From the NCBI GenBank assembly GCA_964017065.1, contig OZ024783.1, forward strand, positions 4,368,816 through 4,432,815: DNA of 64,000 bases. Reading direction: 5' to 3'. The stretch is from Haliclona indistincta. Taxonomy: Eukaryota > Porifera > Demospongiae > Haplosclerida > Chalinidae. Under the pieces are notes generated by a model. The model had not been told where the DNA came from. It did not search any database and saw only the letters and a list, made by a program, of their open reading frames with translations. This document shows positions 23,137 to 37,150 of the stretch, one piece after another. The number at the start of each line of letters is the position of its first letter. Positions within the stretch are counted from its first letter, which is position 1. The position numbers were made by a program, and so were the translations under genes.

Positions 23137-24054
23137 TCTGATGTTCCTGATGGCACTTTAGGTGAGCTAGAGATTAGTCAGCCAAATTTGTGTGAGAACT
23201 GTTTACAAGACTATTTTTGAAACACTTGATGGCTATAACAGCTGTGCAGTCAATTATTATCTGTATTCACACTGCTTGCCATAATGTTATGTGTATTGCA
23301 GTCCTGTTTATAGTAAATAACAACTATTATAAACTCTTCTAACACTCTCATTCTCTCACTATAGATGACTCTCATCTATCAGTGTTAGTGACAGCACTGA
23401 ATACAGTGTATCAGTGGTTCCCACTTGATATCCATCTTGGTTTGAGTCATTGAAAACTATTGAAGAGAATCAGAGAGGACAAGTGGAGAGGTGTAAGATA
23501 GACATGCTAGACCTGTGGCTGAAGGGCCCAAAAGACAAGCGTACTAAACAGTTCCTTCAAAATGCTTTACGACAACTCTCTTCTACTAGTGAGTATAAGA
23601 GAAAATAGCTCAATGCACCAACTACCATGAATACTAATGAGTCATAAATATCATTTTGAGACCGTTTCTGTAAGAAATAGAGGGTGAAGGATTTCAAGGT
23701 GCTTAATGTAATGTGATTTCGAACAATAGTACAATATGCATACACTCCAATATCATGTGTGTTGTACTAAAACGTCTCAATTTATTACAGATAATGTGTT
23801 GTGATGTGTCATATCATCCTCCCATTTCTCTCATTGTTTTTTCGTTATAATTATTTCTCAATACTGCCGACTGTACTGCAAGTCATCATTGCTGATTATC
23901 ACAGTAAGTATTACAGCATTGTCAATGCCTTTATTATGACAATTGACTTTATTATGAGTGTGTGATTATAATGTCTTAATTTCTTTCTACAGGATTTCTT
24001 CTTTCCTTCTGCCTACTCTCTCAGTACCGCTTGAATCTCTCCTTTTTCTGCCGC
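23137..24054. pseudogene. Death-domain exon remnant and flanks
   Basis: The linker-exon end (TGTTCCTGATGGCACTTTAG, 23144-23161) is fused directly to repeat copy 1. A Death-domain exon remnant follows at 23365-23585 (DDSHLSVLVTALNTVYQWF). It has a deletion at GAGTCATTGAAAAC that breaks the frame. The stretch 23590-24054 matches 25725-26150 and has no gene. Confidence 0.7.
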
Positions 24055-24712
24055 TTGTATGATCCTTGCTCCAGAATGCTGTGACCTTATGATTATCTTA
24101 CTAGAGCTCCTACCTCATGATGCCCTCACAACCTAATCTGACACTCATTCCTTTCGCTCTCTCTCTTTCTTTGATCCTCCTGTCTATTATGGGATCAAAA
24201 ATTATTTAATATTTATATAAAACTCGATGGCTAGCAAGGTCGTGCACCATCAATCCTGTCTCCTGTTTGATCCAAGCTCTTTAAACTGGATGCACTCCAT
24301 CTCTCAGTCTTTCCTTACGTCTTATTTGATCCAAGTGTGATCATTGTTTAATTCTTCATAATTCTCGACTCTATTTGCAATTGATGGTCTCCATCAACCT
24401 CAATTTGTTCTTTCTGATTCAATCTCCTCATACGTGTACTGGAACATGATATTAATTCTTTATTACCTAACACAGTTAACCCCTTGATCACTAGCTCATC
24501 TTCAACCAGTCTCAATCAATGTGTTCTCTCTTTGTCTACTAGAGCACTCTGAGCTATAAGGACTCCTTTTCAATTCTCTTTTTCATACAATCAAGACTGG
24601 ACTCTCTAATCTCTCTCATAAACTCTTTCCTCATTCTTTACCAGATCTTGTCTCCAGTGAGAAGATCTACTTGTTAATTCTTTATCGCCGACTCTCGATT
24701 ATAACTGTGTGA
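24055..24712. repeat. 650-bp conserved non-coding repeat, copy 2
   Basis: Same blocks in the same order as copy 1, with small deletions (for example around TATTTATATAAAACTC). It lies directly before a tail fragment of the Ank-Roc-COR gene. Confidence 0.85.
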
Positions 24713-24739
24713 TATTGAAGCAATGCTCCTTCATTGAGA

Positions 24740-25727
24740 GCTGATTCTTAGTTGCACTGATGACAACCATCAGCTCTCAACTGAAAAGGCTGTATTCTTT
24801 GAGCCATATCATCTCTTGAGCCCCTGTTCTGTGTGTGAGCTGATAGACAGCAGCAAGATTGACCAGCCAGTCTCCTCTGCTCTCCTTAATGAGGTAAAAG
24901 AGTGTTGTCAGCAGCCTCAGCTTGTGTCACAGAGCCACTTGAGCTTAAGAAAGCATTTTGATAGTTTGAGCATAATTATATTCACAGGAAGAAATCCTCT
25001 GGTGAGTGCAGCAATCATTCTTACATGTATCTTACATCATTGTATAACTACAATAATAAATAGTGGCAGAGCTTGATCCAGAGGTTGTCAAGCAATCACC
25101 GACGACAGTTGTTGAAGGTACACATTTGAATACAAACTCTTGTGCATAATTTAAATTATTTGTACTTGCAGTAACTAAGGTACCAGCACAGTCTGTTGAC
25201 ACATCTCAACCTCTTCCAGCTGTATTTCCTCCTGTGGAAGAACCAACACTTGTTGTAAATTTATCTGATGTTCCTGATGGCACTTTAGCGGGTAAGCTAG
25301 AGTCAGCCAAATTTGTGTGAGAACTGTTTACAAGACTATTTTGAAACACTTGATGGCTGTAACAGCTATGCAGTCAATTATTATCTGTAGTCACACTGCC
25401 TGCCATAATGTTATGTGTATTGCAGCCCCGTTCATAGTAAAATTACAACTATTATAAACTCTTCTAACACTCTCATTCTCTTACTATAGATGACTCTCAT
25501 CTATCAGTGTTAGTGACAGCACTGAGTACAGTGTATGGTTCCCACTTGGAATTCGTCTTGGTTTGAGCCATCCTGTCTTGAAAACTATTGAAGAGAATCA
25601 GAGAGGACAAGTGGAGAGGTGTAGGATAGACATGCTAGACCTGTGGCTGAAGGGCCTAGAAGGCAAGCGTACTAAACAGGTCCTTCAAAATGCTTTGTGA
25701 CAACTCTCTTCTACTAGTGAGTATAAG
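24740..25727 (+). pseudogene. Tail fragment of an Ank-Roc-COR-Death gene
   Basis: Only the last part of the large exon survives (about 24745-25001; FFEPYHLLSPCSVCELIDSS, then GRNPL and a GTGAGT donor). It is followed by a shortened 61-nt-type exon (about 25064-25117), a linker exon (25172-25290, SDVPDGTL) and a Death exon (25490-25714). The Death exon has a 4-bp deletion (GTGTATGGTTCC versus GTGTATCAATGGTTCC) and TGA replacing an Arg codon near 25699. No P-loop or ankyrin region is left. A similar fragment lies at 48895-49735. Confidence 0.8.
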
Positions 25728-26149
25728 AGAAAATAGCTCAATGCACCAACTACCATGAATGCTAATAAATGCACCGTTAAGGCTTTTTATTAATCTAATG
25801 TGATTTGGAACAATAGTACAATGTGCATACACTCCATATCATGTGTGTTGTACTAAAACGTCTCAATTTATTACAGAAAATGTGTTGTGATGTGTCATAT
25901 CATCCTCCCATTTCTCTCATTGTTTTTTCGTTATAATTATTTCTCAATACTGCCGACTGTACTGCAAGTCATCATTGCTGATTATCACAGTAAGTATTAC
26001 AGCATTGTCAATGCCTTTATTATGACAATTGGCTTTATTATACGTGTGTGATTATTATGTCTTAATTTCTTTCTGTAGGACTTCTTGTACAATTTCTTTC
26101 TTTCTGCCTACTCTCTCAGTACCAGTTGAATCTATCATTCTTCTGCCGC

Positions 26150-26800
26150 TTGTACGATCCTTGCTCCAGAATGCTGTAACCTTATGATTACCTTACTAGA
26201 GCTCCTGCCTCATGATGCCCTCACAACCTAATCTGACACTCACTCCTTTCACTCTCTCTCTTTCTTTGATCCTCCTGTCTAATATGGGATCAAAAAATTA
26301 ATATTTATATAATAATTGATGGCTAGCATGGTCGTGCACCATCAATCCTGTCTCCTGTTTGATCCAAGCTCTTTAAACTGGGTCCACTCCATCTCTCAGT
26401 CTTTCCTTACGTCTTATTTGATCCAAGTGTGATCATTGTTTAATTCTTCATAATTCTCGACTCTATTTGCAGTTGATGGTCTCCATCAATCTCACTCTGT
26501 TCTTTTCGATCCAACCTCCTCATACTGCATCATGATATTAATTCTTTATTGCTAACACAGTTAACCCCTTGATCACTAGCTCATCTTCAACCAGTCTCAA
26601 TCTATGTGTTCTCTCCTTGTCTACTAGAGCACTCTGAGCTATAAAGACTCCTTTTTGATTCTCTTCTTCATGACTGATCAAGACTGGTTCCAGCCACCTT
26701 CAACTCTCTAATCTCTCTCTTAAACTCTTTCCTCATTCTTTACCAGATCTTGTCTCCAGTGAGAAGATCATTTTGTTATATTCTTTATCGCCGACTCTCA
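26150..26800. repeat. 650-bp conserved non-coding repeat, copy 3
   Basis: Full-length copy. It continues into the ATGCAATCAGTTAAAGCAAAT segment that copies 4 and 5 also have, and leads to a reductase pseudogene. Confidence 0.85.
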
Positions 26801-27185
26801 TGCAATCAGTTAAAGCAAATCAAGGAATTCTTTATGAATGATCTGTTTGTGCATGATCATCGCCTTCTGTTGGATGATCAATAATTCTAAACCTTGTAAC
26901 ATGTCAAATTAATTTTCATGATTTATAATTTTCTTTTCCATCACATTCAATATTTTTCGGCACTCTTCACTTATCAATCATTCACAGGTTTCAATTTCAC
27001 AGGTTCATTTCGTTTTTATATCATAAAAAATTGTACAAAACTCAAAAATACACCGTGGTTTCCATGGTCAAAAAAACTACTGTTAGAACATTGTGACGTG
27101 TATTGACCTAATTTAAAATTTCGCGCCTTTTGTAATAACGAGCCACGCCTTCTTTTGAGGTGCTTGTTGGTAGAGAAAGTTCAAT

Positions 27186-27420
27186 ATGATGCGCTATCGC
27201 TCGTTCGGTGAGGGTGGAAGAGTACTGTTGTCTGTGATTGGACTGGGAGGCTCTGGATACGGGAGAATAATATATGGAGAGTTTGATGAATTAAGAGGCA
27301 GCGAGAACAGGCCTCAGGTAAACCAGAAATAAACTGCAGGCACTGGGAGGAGGTGGAACCTGCCAGCTGCTAGCTACTGGAGAATGATGAGAGAGCAAGG
27401 ACTATCACAACCAACTGATA
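27186..27420 (+). pseudogene. Aldo-keto reductase remnant, copy 0, internal exons deleted
   Basis: It starts with the first-exon sequence of the copies at 38148 and 50777 (SFGEGGRVLLSVIGLGGSGY). It then goes from the beginning of intron 1 (GTAAACCAGAAATAAACTGCA) straight into the middle of the last exon (GGCACTGGGAGGAGGTGGA... to GGACTATCACAACCA). All internal exons, including the catalytic Tyr and His regions, are missing. Small insertions (ATAATATATGG, GAATTAAGAG) also break the first exon. Confidence 0.85.
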
Positions 27421-30354
27421 GACACTAAACGTACCTGTTAATGGGAAGCCTGCTAATCCTAAAATCAATGCGAAATAACTAGCCTGATGATAATGTGAGG
27501 TCAGAAACATGGACCAGCCTTGGGTAAAATATTCTCTAACACTGGTGTTTGGATTATACTGTAGTAGGTGTCCGCTGCAAAATTATCCATAAGGAGTTAG
27601 AGTTTCTGCTTTCAACACACTGACAATAACTCACAATAGAACAATTGTTATAGCACTGTATTACTGTACAGTATCAGTACTGCATGGTGTGCATAAAATA
27701 ATTAGAAATTTTAATGTTGTAGGCTATAGACTAGCCAGCAGGAAATAAGAAACATTCATTGTATCATGTGCTTAGCTTTGGTCAAAAGATTACGTTTCCA
27801 TTCAAATCGAAGTCTGTACTTAATTATTTGCAAAAAACATGCACAGGCGTGCTAGCATCTTCATCTAAAGATCAAACATCTTTCTGTAGCTCGGCTAGGC
27901 TAAAGCTTACATGTAATCTAGTGACTGACGTAGATCTAAATTGTGTACTTGTTAACACTGACCTCGTGTAATCAGTAACAAATGATCTATTATCAGATTC
28001 ATCTCTTACCTCTATATGAATGATCGTTGTGTTCATGGTCATCTTCGGCCAACATGAATTCTCTTGACATTGTGTATTTCAGCCTCTAGCTTATCAGATC
28101 CAATGTCTTCTTTTCAATTTTCGGCAACATACGTAATTTATTATAATTCTCTTATCCTCATGTCACAGGTTCAAAAATTAATTATAATTTTAATGAAAAT
28201 ATTATCATACACATACAATATACAATGTATTCGTTTATTGAAATTCGGAGTGTTATGGTTAAAAAATTGCCTTGTATTTGGTTGGTATATGAGTCACATA
28301 TGTCTTTTTGCTTTTGATAGCACTCTAGATCTCACTTTTCTGTGAGAGTACAACAAGTTGTCAAATGTGATGTAGATGTTTGACTGTAGTGAGTACTGTG
28401 TAACTAGTGTAGATTCACTGCATGTCTGTATTATGTATTACCATGATATTCAGCTGTTATAATGTAGTTGTATAGAGACCTTTCAATGATTACTACTTAG
28501 GCAACATGGCTGGATGGTGGTGAAGCTGAAGAATGACAGAATGTACTAAGGCTATACCTTTGATGAAGAGAGATCAGTAGCACTCACCTATTCAGTGCTG
28601 TCTGATAATCATTGTGCTGCACTGCTTAGCTGGCTGCTATGAATTTTGGAAAGATGGGTGGGGCACGTTTGCGTGGGCGCGGCGTGGGCGTATGTCGAAT
28701 GACTGCGTATCATCGTGTGTGGTCTCAAAAATATATTTCTCGTCATCAGTCTTTGTCGAGAGTGTCTCGCTTACCGTGTCTGTACTCACTGGTAGTACTC
28801 CATCTAAAGGTTCGTTGGGATATAATGCCGTTTGATCATTATCGGATTTGCGACAAGTAGTCGGTGTCGAGGTCTGTGTTCTTTTAGGAGCCACGCCCAA
28901 ACTACTGCCAGGTAAGCAAAACAGATTTTTGTATTTGTAACATGACTAGCAGAATTGCGCGTGTACGCAGTAGCTTTGCTTGAGTCATGCAGAAGGAGCT
29001 CAAGCTATTTTGCTTTATAAATTATTTAGTCTCAGCATTGAAGATGTGTGATGCCGTCATCACAAGGCTTTTACTATTATTATTTTTAGCATACATTTGA
29101 TATCTATAATCTAACTATTAAAATGTTAGTTGGGAATTATGTATTAATGAATTGCTCCATATCAGGTAATTATAATATATCTCTCCTCATTTGGGCTCCT
29201 GCGCTAAATGTATTATTAGCTGCATACCTACCAGTATGCATTTGCTGTCCTCATACCTAAGGTGTGCATGCTATCAGATACACGAACGATGTAAAAAGGA
29301 AGACAGACATGCCAAGTCTCACACATAGTGTAGGAGACACATGCACTTGCAGGCCTTCTCACACTCACATGCGGCTAGTGCAAATCTCACATATTTTTGG
29401 CAGCAAGCCAGCAGTGTGAAGGAATCCAGCTGCAGAGAAGCATGCTAACATTGATGAAGAGTGTGACCTTCAACTAGATAAGCATGGCTACTAGTGGTTA
29501 TGACGTAATAATACAAACAAAATAATGGTTTGTGACAATGACCCCTATTGAGGTATGAAGTTTGGCAGGCCTGTGATGAATTTGAAACCCTTGAAAGCAT
29601 ATTTCACTCATTTTATCCATGAGCACATGCATGTCACTACTTTTTGAAAAGGTTGTTATATCTTAGTTGACAGGATCCATCTGACGTACATGTGTAAGGT
29701 GACATGTCCTCAATATTGTTCACATTTATTTACATGGGCGAAAGAAAAAAATTTTTATAAAAGAACAGTGTTTCTCCTTTTAACAGTATTATTGTGAATT
29801 TGACACAGACTCAGCTAATCGTCTCGTCTGTACATACTTTAAAATAATTTTTTATGTAAAAGATTCAAACACCATTTTAAGTTTTGAGCAGCTATACGCA
29901 GCCTACAAACATTGAGAGGGCAAAATTGTGTGTGTAGGCGTATAACTTCTCAGGGTTCAGATCCAAAACGTTAGCAATTATAGCTAGGTTATCGGTTGCA
30001 GGCATGATTCTTACCAGGCTGCAAGCAAGCTAAGCTCACAATTATATGGCTCTGGTGTTATTGTATCAAGGATAGCTTACCAACCAGCTGAGTGGGCATA
30101 ACTCAGCTAACACCACTGCCCATCTGAATTTATGTACTAGTCTATTAACTACTTCTAATTTTAAATCTGAAATGTTGAGTCCAAAAATTTAATGTTAAAA
30201 TTCATGTTAAAATTTTGGATGCATCCAGATTTACATAAAACTCTGTTATTATGAAACTTGCAGTGTATAGAATCTCATGAGTGAATGTACAAGGCAAAAG
30301 AAACAGCTTACATACAAGTGTAGGTAATTATATTAGTGTTGGATTTTCCTTATC
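27421..30354. other. Intergenic, downstream part of duplicated unit, no gene seen
   Basis: Between about 28480 and 28930 it matches the stretches after the other two reductase pseudogenes (GTGCTGCACTG, AAGATGGGTGGGGCACG, GGAGCCACGCCCA; compare 40250-40550 and 52870-53185). The rest is AT-rich and has no domain-bearing frame. Short frames such as 28614-28860 overlap the repeated GC-rich segment and are not conserved as protein. Confidence 0.55.
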
Positions 30355-30447
30355 GCTATGCTCGTACAACAAAATGTAAAACACAAACACATTTTACATT
30401 TAATTGAGTTGACCATTATTCGCAAATCTCTCCAGCCTAAATGAGTT

Positions 30448-33400
30448 ATGGAAGCCACTGATCTTGAAGAGCCCAAGTTCACATGTGTAGAAGCCTTTAA
30501 ACAAAGAGACCATGATAAAGCATTGCAATTGCTTCCTAACCTACAGCAACCAGCTGCTGTACGAACATCTTTCAATGTAACACCTCATTTCAAATCTGAT
30601 TCCATGTCCACTGGTGTTTCTTTGCTACACTTGGCTGCACTTAATGGCTGGATGGACATTGTAGCTATCCTGATAGACAAGTATGGCTGCAGTAGTCAAT
30701 GCTGTGATAGCCAGGGACAGACTCCATTACACTATGCTACTTATGGTGGTAGCTTGATAGTGGCGAAGTACTTAGTCACTGAGCAGCATTGTGATCCACT
30801 GGATTCATGTTATGGTGCTAATTCTTTGCATTATGCTTGTCTAGGAGGTTGTCTAGAGTTAGTCGAATATCTCATAACTGAACATCATTGTGATGCAATT
30901 TTTTCAAATGAAGAAAAATTATCACTACTTTCTCTACTCGTGAGTAAACAAATTGATGTAGTCAAATACCTTATAACTGAGAAACATTATAATCCAAACG
31001 GTGTGGACCAACAAGGCATGACTCTGTTGCATAATGCAATAGATGAAGATATAGAAATCGATCACCTTAGAATCCATTATCTCATCGAAGAGCTAGGTTG
31101 TGATCCAGCATTACCAAATGATGATAATCATATGCCAATTCACATTGCATGCCTTGGCGGTCAATTGATAGTAGTAAAGTATCTTATCACTGAAGAACAC
31201 TGTGATCCAAACAGTAGAGGAGAAAATTGTAGAACACCTTTGCATTGTGCTTGTGAGAATGGTCACATGGATATAATCAAGTATCTGATTACAGAGCATG
31301 GTTGTGACCCAGCAACACCAGATTATGATGGTGATATGCCAATACACATTGCTTGTCTTTTAGGGCAACTAGTAATTGTCGAGTACCTTATCACTGAAGA
31401 ACACTGTGATCCAGACAGTAGAGGAAATTATGGCAGGACACCTTTGCATTGTGCTTGTGAGAATGGTCATATGGATATAATCAAATATCTGATTACAGAG
31501 CATGGTTGTGACCCAGCAATACCAGATGATGATGGTGATATGCCAATACACATTGCTTGTCTTTTAGGGCAACTAGTAATTGTCGAGTACCTTATCACTG
31601 AAGAACACTGTGATCCACACAGTAAAGGAAATCATGGCAGGACACCTTTGCATTGTGCTTGTAAGAATGGTTACATGGATATAATCAATTATCTGATTAC
31701 AGAGAATGGTTGTGACCCAGTATTACCAAATGATGAGCCGATACACATTGCTTGTCTTTTAGGGCAACTAGTAGTTGTCGAGTACCTTATCACTGAAGAA
31801 CACTGTGATCCAGACAGTAGAGGAAATTATGGCAGGACACCTTTGCATTGTGCTTGTGAGAATGGTCATATGGATATAATCAATTATCTGATTACAGAGC
31901 ATGGTTGTGACCCAGCATTACCAGACAACAATGGTAATATGTCAATACACATTGCTTGTCTTTTAGGTCAACTAATAGTTGTCGAGTACCTTATCACTGA
32001 AGAACACTGTGATCCAAACAGTAGAGGAAATTATGGTAGGACACCTTTGCATTTTGCTTGTGAGAATGGTCACATGGATATAATCAAGTATCTGATTGCA
32101 CAGCATGGTTGTAACCCAGCATTACCTGACGATGATGGTGATATGTCGATACACATTGCTTGTCTTTTTGGTCAACTTATAGATGTCCAGTACCTTATCA
32201 CTGAACAACTCTGCGATCCAAACAGTAGAGGAAAATATGGTAGGACACCTTTGCATTGTGCTTGTGAGAATAGTCACATGGATATAATAAAGTATCTGAT
32301 TACAGAGCATGGTTGTGACCCAGCATTACCAGACAACAATGGTAATATGTCAATACACATTGCTTGTCTTTTAGGTCAACTAATAGTTGTCGAGTACCTT
32401 ATCACTGAAGAACACTGTGATCCAAACAGTAGAGGGAATTATGGTAGGACACCTTTGCATTGTGCTTGTGAGAATGGTCACATGGATATAATCAAGTATC
32501 TGATTGCACAGCATGGTTGTGACCCAGCATTACCTGACGATGATGGTGATATGTCAATACACATTGCTTGTCATTTTGGTCTACTTGTAGTTGTCGAGTA
32601 CCTTATCACTGAACAACTCTGTGATCCAAACAGTAGAGGAGAATATGATAGGACACCTTTGCATTGTGCTTGTGAGAATGGTCACATGGATATAATAAAG
32701 TATCTGATTACAGAGCAAGGTTGTGACCCAGCATTACCAGACAACAATGGTAATATGCCAATACACATTGCTTGTCTTTTTGGTCAACTTGTAGTTGTCA
32801 AGTACCTTATCTCTGAACAACTCTGTGATCCAAACAGTAGAGGAGAATATGGTACGACACCTTTGCATTGTGCTTGTAAGAATGGTCACATGGATATAAT
32901 CAATTGTCTGATTACAGAGCATGGTTGTGACCCAGCATTACCAGATGATGATGGTGATATGCCAATACACATTGCTTGTCTGTTGGGGAAGTTAGTAGTT
33001 GTCGAGTACCTTGTCACTGAACAACTCTGTGATCCAAACAGTAGAGGAGAATATGGTACGACACCTTTGCATTGTGCTTGTAAGAATGGTCACATGGATG
33101 TAATCAATTGTCTGATTACAGAGCATGGTTGTGACCCAGCATTACCAGATGATGATGGTGATATGCCAATACACATTGCTTGTCTTTTAGGGAAACTAGT
33201 AGTTGTCGAGTACCTTATCACTGAACAACACTGTGATCCAAATAGCAGAGGAGAATATGATAGGACACCATTGCATTGTGCTTGTGAGAATGGTCACATG
33301 GATGTAATCCGGTATCTGATTGCAGAGCATGGTTGTGACCCAGCATTACCAGATGACAATGGTAATATGTCAATACACATTGCTTGCATTTTGGGGCAAA

Positions 33401-36400
33401 TAGTAGTTGTCGAATACCTTATCACTGAACATCAATGTGATCCGAACAGTAGAGGAAAATATGGTGGGACACCTTTGCATATTGCTTGTGAGAATGGTCA
33501 CATGGATATAGTCAATTATCTTATTACACAGCTTGGTTGTGACCCAGCATTTCCAGACGATGATGGTAATATGTCAATACACATTGCTTGTCTTTTAGAT
33601 CAACTAGTAGTTGTCGAGTACCTTATCACTGAACAACACTGTGATCTAAACAGTAGAGGAGAATGTGGTAGGACACCTTTGCATTGTGCTTGTAAGAATG
33701 GTCACATGGATATAATCAAGTATCTGATTACAGAGCATGGTTGTGACCCATCATTACCAGATGATGATGGTGATATGCCAATACACATTGCTTGTCTTTC
33801 TGGGCAACTAGTAGTTGTCAAGTACCTTATTGTTGAACAATATTGTGTTCCAAACAGTAGAGGAAAATATGGTGGGACACCTTTGCATTGTGCTTGTAAG
33901 AATGGTCACATGGATATAATCAAGTATCTGATTACAGAGCATGGTTGTGACCCATCATTACCAGATGATGATGGTGATATGCCAATACACATTGCTTGTC
34001 TTTTTGGGCAACTAGTAGTTGTCGAGTACCTTACCACTGAACAACACTGTGCTGCAAATAGGAGAGGAAAATGTGGTAGGACACCTTTGCATTGTGCTTG
34101 TGATAAAAGTCATATGAAAATAATTCAATATCTTGTCAGTGAACAAGGTTGTGACCCTGCTGTTGCTGACAATGATGGCAAGACATCTCTGCATTATGCC
34201 AGTGGTGCTGGCCATATTGAAGTTGTAAAGTGGCTTCTACAAGATAGACGATTAGACGTATTTAATAAAGACAAAAATGGTCGTACTGCAGTTGATTATG
34301 CGGAAACAAGTCACAACAGCTATGAACTGTTAAAACTATTCAAACCTTTCCTGGAATCAATAAATTCTTATTCAATTCACTCATTCACTAAGACAATTAT
34401 CACAGGGAACAGTGGTGCAGGAAAATCTTCTCTTGCTCAATGCATCATACAACAAGCCACTCGTGGCTGGTTTCAGCGGTTCAAGAAAATACCTCCTATA
34501 GAACAGCTGACAGCTGGTATAAACACTCATTTTGTTTACAGTCCTAGTGTGGGAAACATGATTCTGTTTGATTTAGCTGGACAAGCTGAGTACAATTTCA
34601 GCCATTCTGCTATAATGGAAGTCGTCATGCACAAATCTACAGCCATATTCGTTAATCTAGTTGATCTTAGCAAGAGTGAAGAAGAGATAACTCATGCTCT
34701 TTGCTACTGGCTCAACTTTATTGAAGAATCTTCATGTAAATGTGAAGAGAAATCATTCCTTGTGATGGTTGGCAGCCATGTCGACATGATCGCTAAGAAT
34801 CAAAAGGAATCCAAATTGTTGCTTGTAACTAAACTTGTAGAGGCGAGAACAAAAAGATTAGAATATGTTGGATTTGTTGATATGGATTGCCGCAAGATGA
34901 ACAATAAGAAGTTCCCTTCTTTAGTTCTACAATGTCATCGCTCTATATTGGATCAAGCACCTTCACTCAGTATATACTGTCATTTGTTGTATGCATTTCT
35001 TAGAACAAAGGTGGAAAGAATAGCTATTCCTTTGAAAGACCTCATATCAAATCTTATTTCGGTTGGAGATTCTCCCATTCCACTAGATGTGCTTTACCTC
35101 AATATATTTTTAGAGTCTCTGAATGAAATAGGTGTAATTATTTACATGAAGAACAAGCAGTGTGTGGAAAAAAGCTGGGTAGTAATAAAGATAGAAATTT
35201 TGTTGAAAGAAGTCAATGGTGTTCTGTTTGCACCAAAGCATTTCAAAGAGTATCTTCCAATAGCCAGCAATACTGGCATAATACATTTCTCTTCATTTCG
35301 AGAGCTCTTTTCCAAGTACGATCCTGAGATGCTGGTTGAACTATTAGTCAGTCTTGAGTTTTGTCTTCCTGTCAACTTGTCTGGTATTAATACTAATCTT
35401 CAAGCTACTGTTGTTACTGATAATGAAATAGACCAATTTCTATTTTTTCCTTCACTGTTGAATACTGAGCGACCACAGGATTTAGTCATAGAACATTCTG
35501 ATCCGGTTCCATTTGGATGGTGTCTGGGTTTCAAGGATTATGAGTACCGATATTTCTCAGTTCGATTTTTACATGTTTTGATTCTCCGCCTTGCATATAC
35601 TTTTACTTTCCCTTGTGAAAACATTTCTAGAAACCATCCTTTGCATGGACTTGAGCAGAAGTGTACTGTGTGGAAAAATGGTATCTCATGGAACAATGAA
35701 GATGGTATCAGGACAGTAGTGGAGGTTATCCAGCAAAATCGTTGGGTGGTAGTGGCAATGTACCACAACAAGGACATCACCAGACCAGTGAAGTACAGCA
35801 AGCGTCGCAGTGCTGTGATAAGACTGGTTCTAGATCTTCAGAAGGAACTGGCTCCAGACCTGGAGACATTAGAGTGTCTCATCTCACCCTCTCTACTCCA
35901 ACAGTGTCCATTTGAAAGTATTCCTGAGACTGCAAACCTATATTCTATTAAAGCTATTGCTAGGGCTGTACTCCTCCGCGAATTAGTGATTCATAATTGC
36001 ACTAATGACAGTCATCCGCTCTTGACTGAAAAGGCTCTATTCTTTGAGCCATATTATCTCTTGAGTCCCTCCTCTGTGTGTGATCTGATGGACAGCAGCA
36101 AGAGTGACCAGCCAGTCTCCTCTGCCCTCCTCAATGAGGTGAGGGAGTGCTGTCAGCAGCCTCAGCTGGAGTCACAGAGCCACTTGAGCTTGAGGAAGCA
36201 TTTGGACAGTATGAGCATATTCACAGGAAGAAATCCACTGGTGAGTATGTAGCTGTACTATGGTTTTACGAATAATTTTGTTATATTCTTTTCTATAGGT
36301 AGTGGCAGAGCTTGCTACTGATGATATTGTCAAGCAGTCACCTCCAGTTGATTTAGAAGGTAAATTTTGATAAATGATCTTGTGTCAATTTGACATGTGC

Positions 36401-36841
36401 GCTTACATGTAGCAACACCAGATCAGTCTTGTACTCAACATGTTTCTACTACTCAACCAGTATCTACTCCTCCTAGTGAGGAAGAACCGCAAGTCACGGT
36501 AGACTTATCCAAAGTTCCTGATGGCACACTAGGTAAGGAGTGCATCAACTTTTTGAGTATCATTTCATTCTCTCACTATAGATGACTCTCATCTATCAGT
36601 GTTAGTGACAGCACTGAGTACAGTGTATCAATGGTTCCCACTTGGTATCCGTCTTGGTTTGAGTTTTTCCACTTTGAAAACAATTGAGCAAAACCAGTTG
36701 AAAGAGGTAGAAATGTGCAGAATAAATATGCTGGATACTTGGCTGAAGGGACCGGTTGAAACTCGCAACAAACAGGTCCTTCAAAGAGCTTTAAAGCAAC
36801 TCACTCCAACTATTACTGTCATTACTACTAAAACTGACTAG
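30448..36841 (+). CDS. Gene 2: giant ankyrin - Roc GTPase - COR - Death domain protein
   Basis: Exons 30448-36240, 36299-36359, 36413-36532 and 36582-36841 join in frame to about 2077 aa. After an N-terminus almost identical to gene 1 come about six ankyrin repeats, then fifteen 68-residue double repeats (31.1-34.15 kb, 30 ankyrin repeats), then one more up to about residue 1285. The Roc P-loop GNSGAGKSS starts at residue 1320, DLAGQ at about 1375, and GSHVD replaces NKxD. COR-like sequence and the family tail follow. The final exon is a Death domain (LSVLVTALSTVYQWF, LGIRLGL, MLDTWLKG). The protein lacks a signal peptide and membrane segments, so it should be cytoplasmic. The role is inferred: repeat-mediated partner binding, switch or dimerisation by Roc-COR, and Death-domain recruitment. 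Introns are 49-58 nt. The frame stays fully open despite the long array, which indicates selection or recent expansion. Confidence 0.88.
31110..34150 (+). repeat. Fifteen-unit 204-bp ankyrin array in gene 2
   Basis: Units recur every 204 bases (for example MPIHIAC codons at 31131, 31335 and 31539), each encoding two ankyrin repeats. The fourth unit is shortened by a few codons (NDEPIHIAC). Units alternate between NNGNM and DDGDM versions in the middle, so blocks of 408 bp were also duplicated. Confidence 0.9.
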
Positions 36842-37150
36842 CTATAGTAAGTTTCCAATAAAAGTTAATATTTTATAGAGCCTTGGTCTAGATAAATTGG
36901 TACATAATAAATTCTGCTATACGATCAAGTATGATATTTTTGGTGATGAAATAGATTTTTCGTTAGGTTAAATCATAGATATAGTCATTATTACATCAGT
37001 GAGTTAGTATTAATGCCATGTCATTAGTTGGTAGAATAGTCAAACAAATATTATCATGAGGTTATTGAGTTTGAATTTTTACTTGCAGGACAGCATGCTC
37101 TTGTGCAGTATATTCTTGTGATACTTCTCCAATGCTTGATTCCTCTGCTT
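36842..37150. other. 3' flank of gene 2
   Basis: No gene. It matches 22158-22480. AATAAA occurs near 36907, a possible polyadenylation signal. Confidence 0.45.

Noticed and set aside
28614..28900. Overlapping open frames on both strands
   Set aside because: They lie in the GC-richer flank duplicated at 40.3 and 52.9 kb, where no equivalent frame is kept.
31110..34150. CRISPR-like regular repeats
   Set aside because: The 204-bp period encodes ankyrin repeats in one open frame in a eukaryotic gene; there are no short repeats with unrelated spacers.
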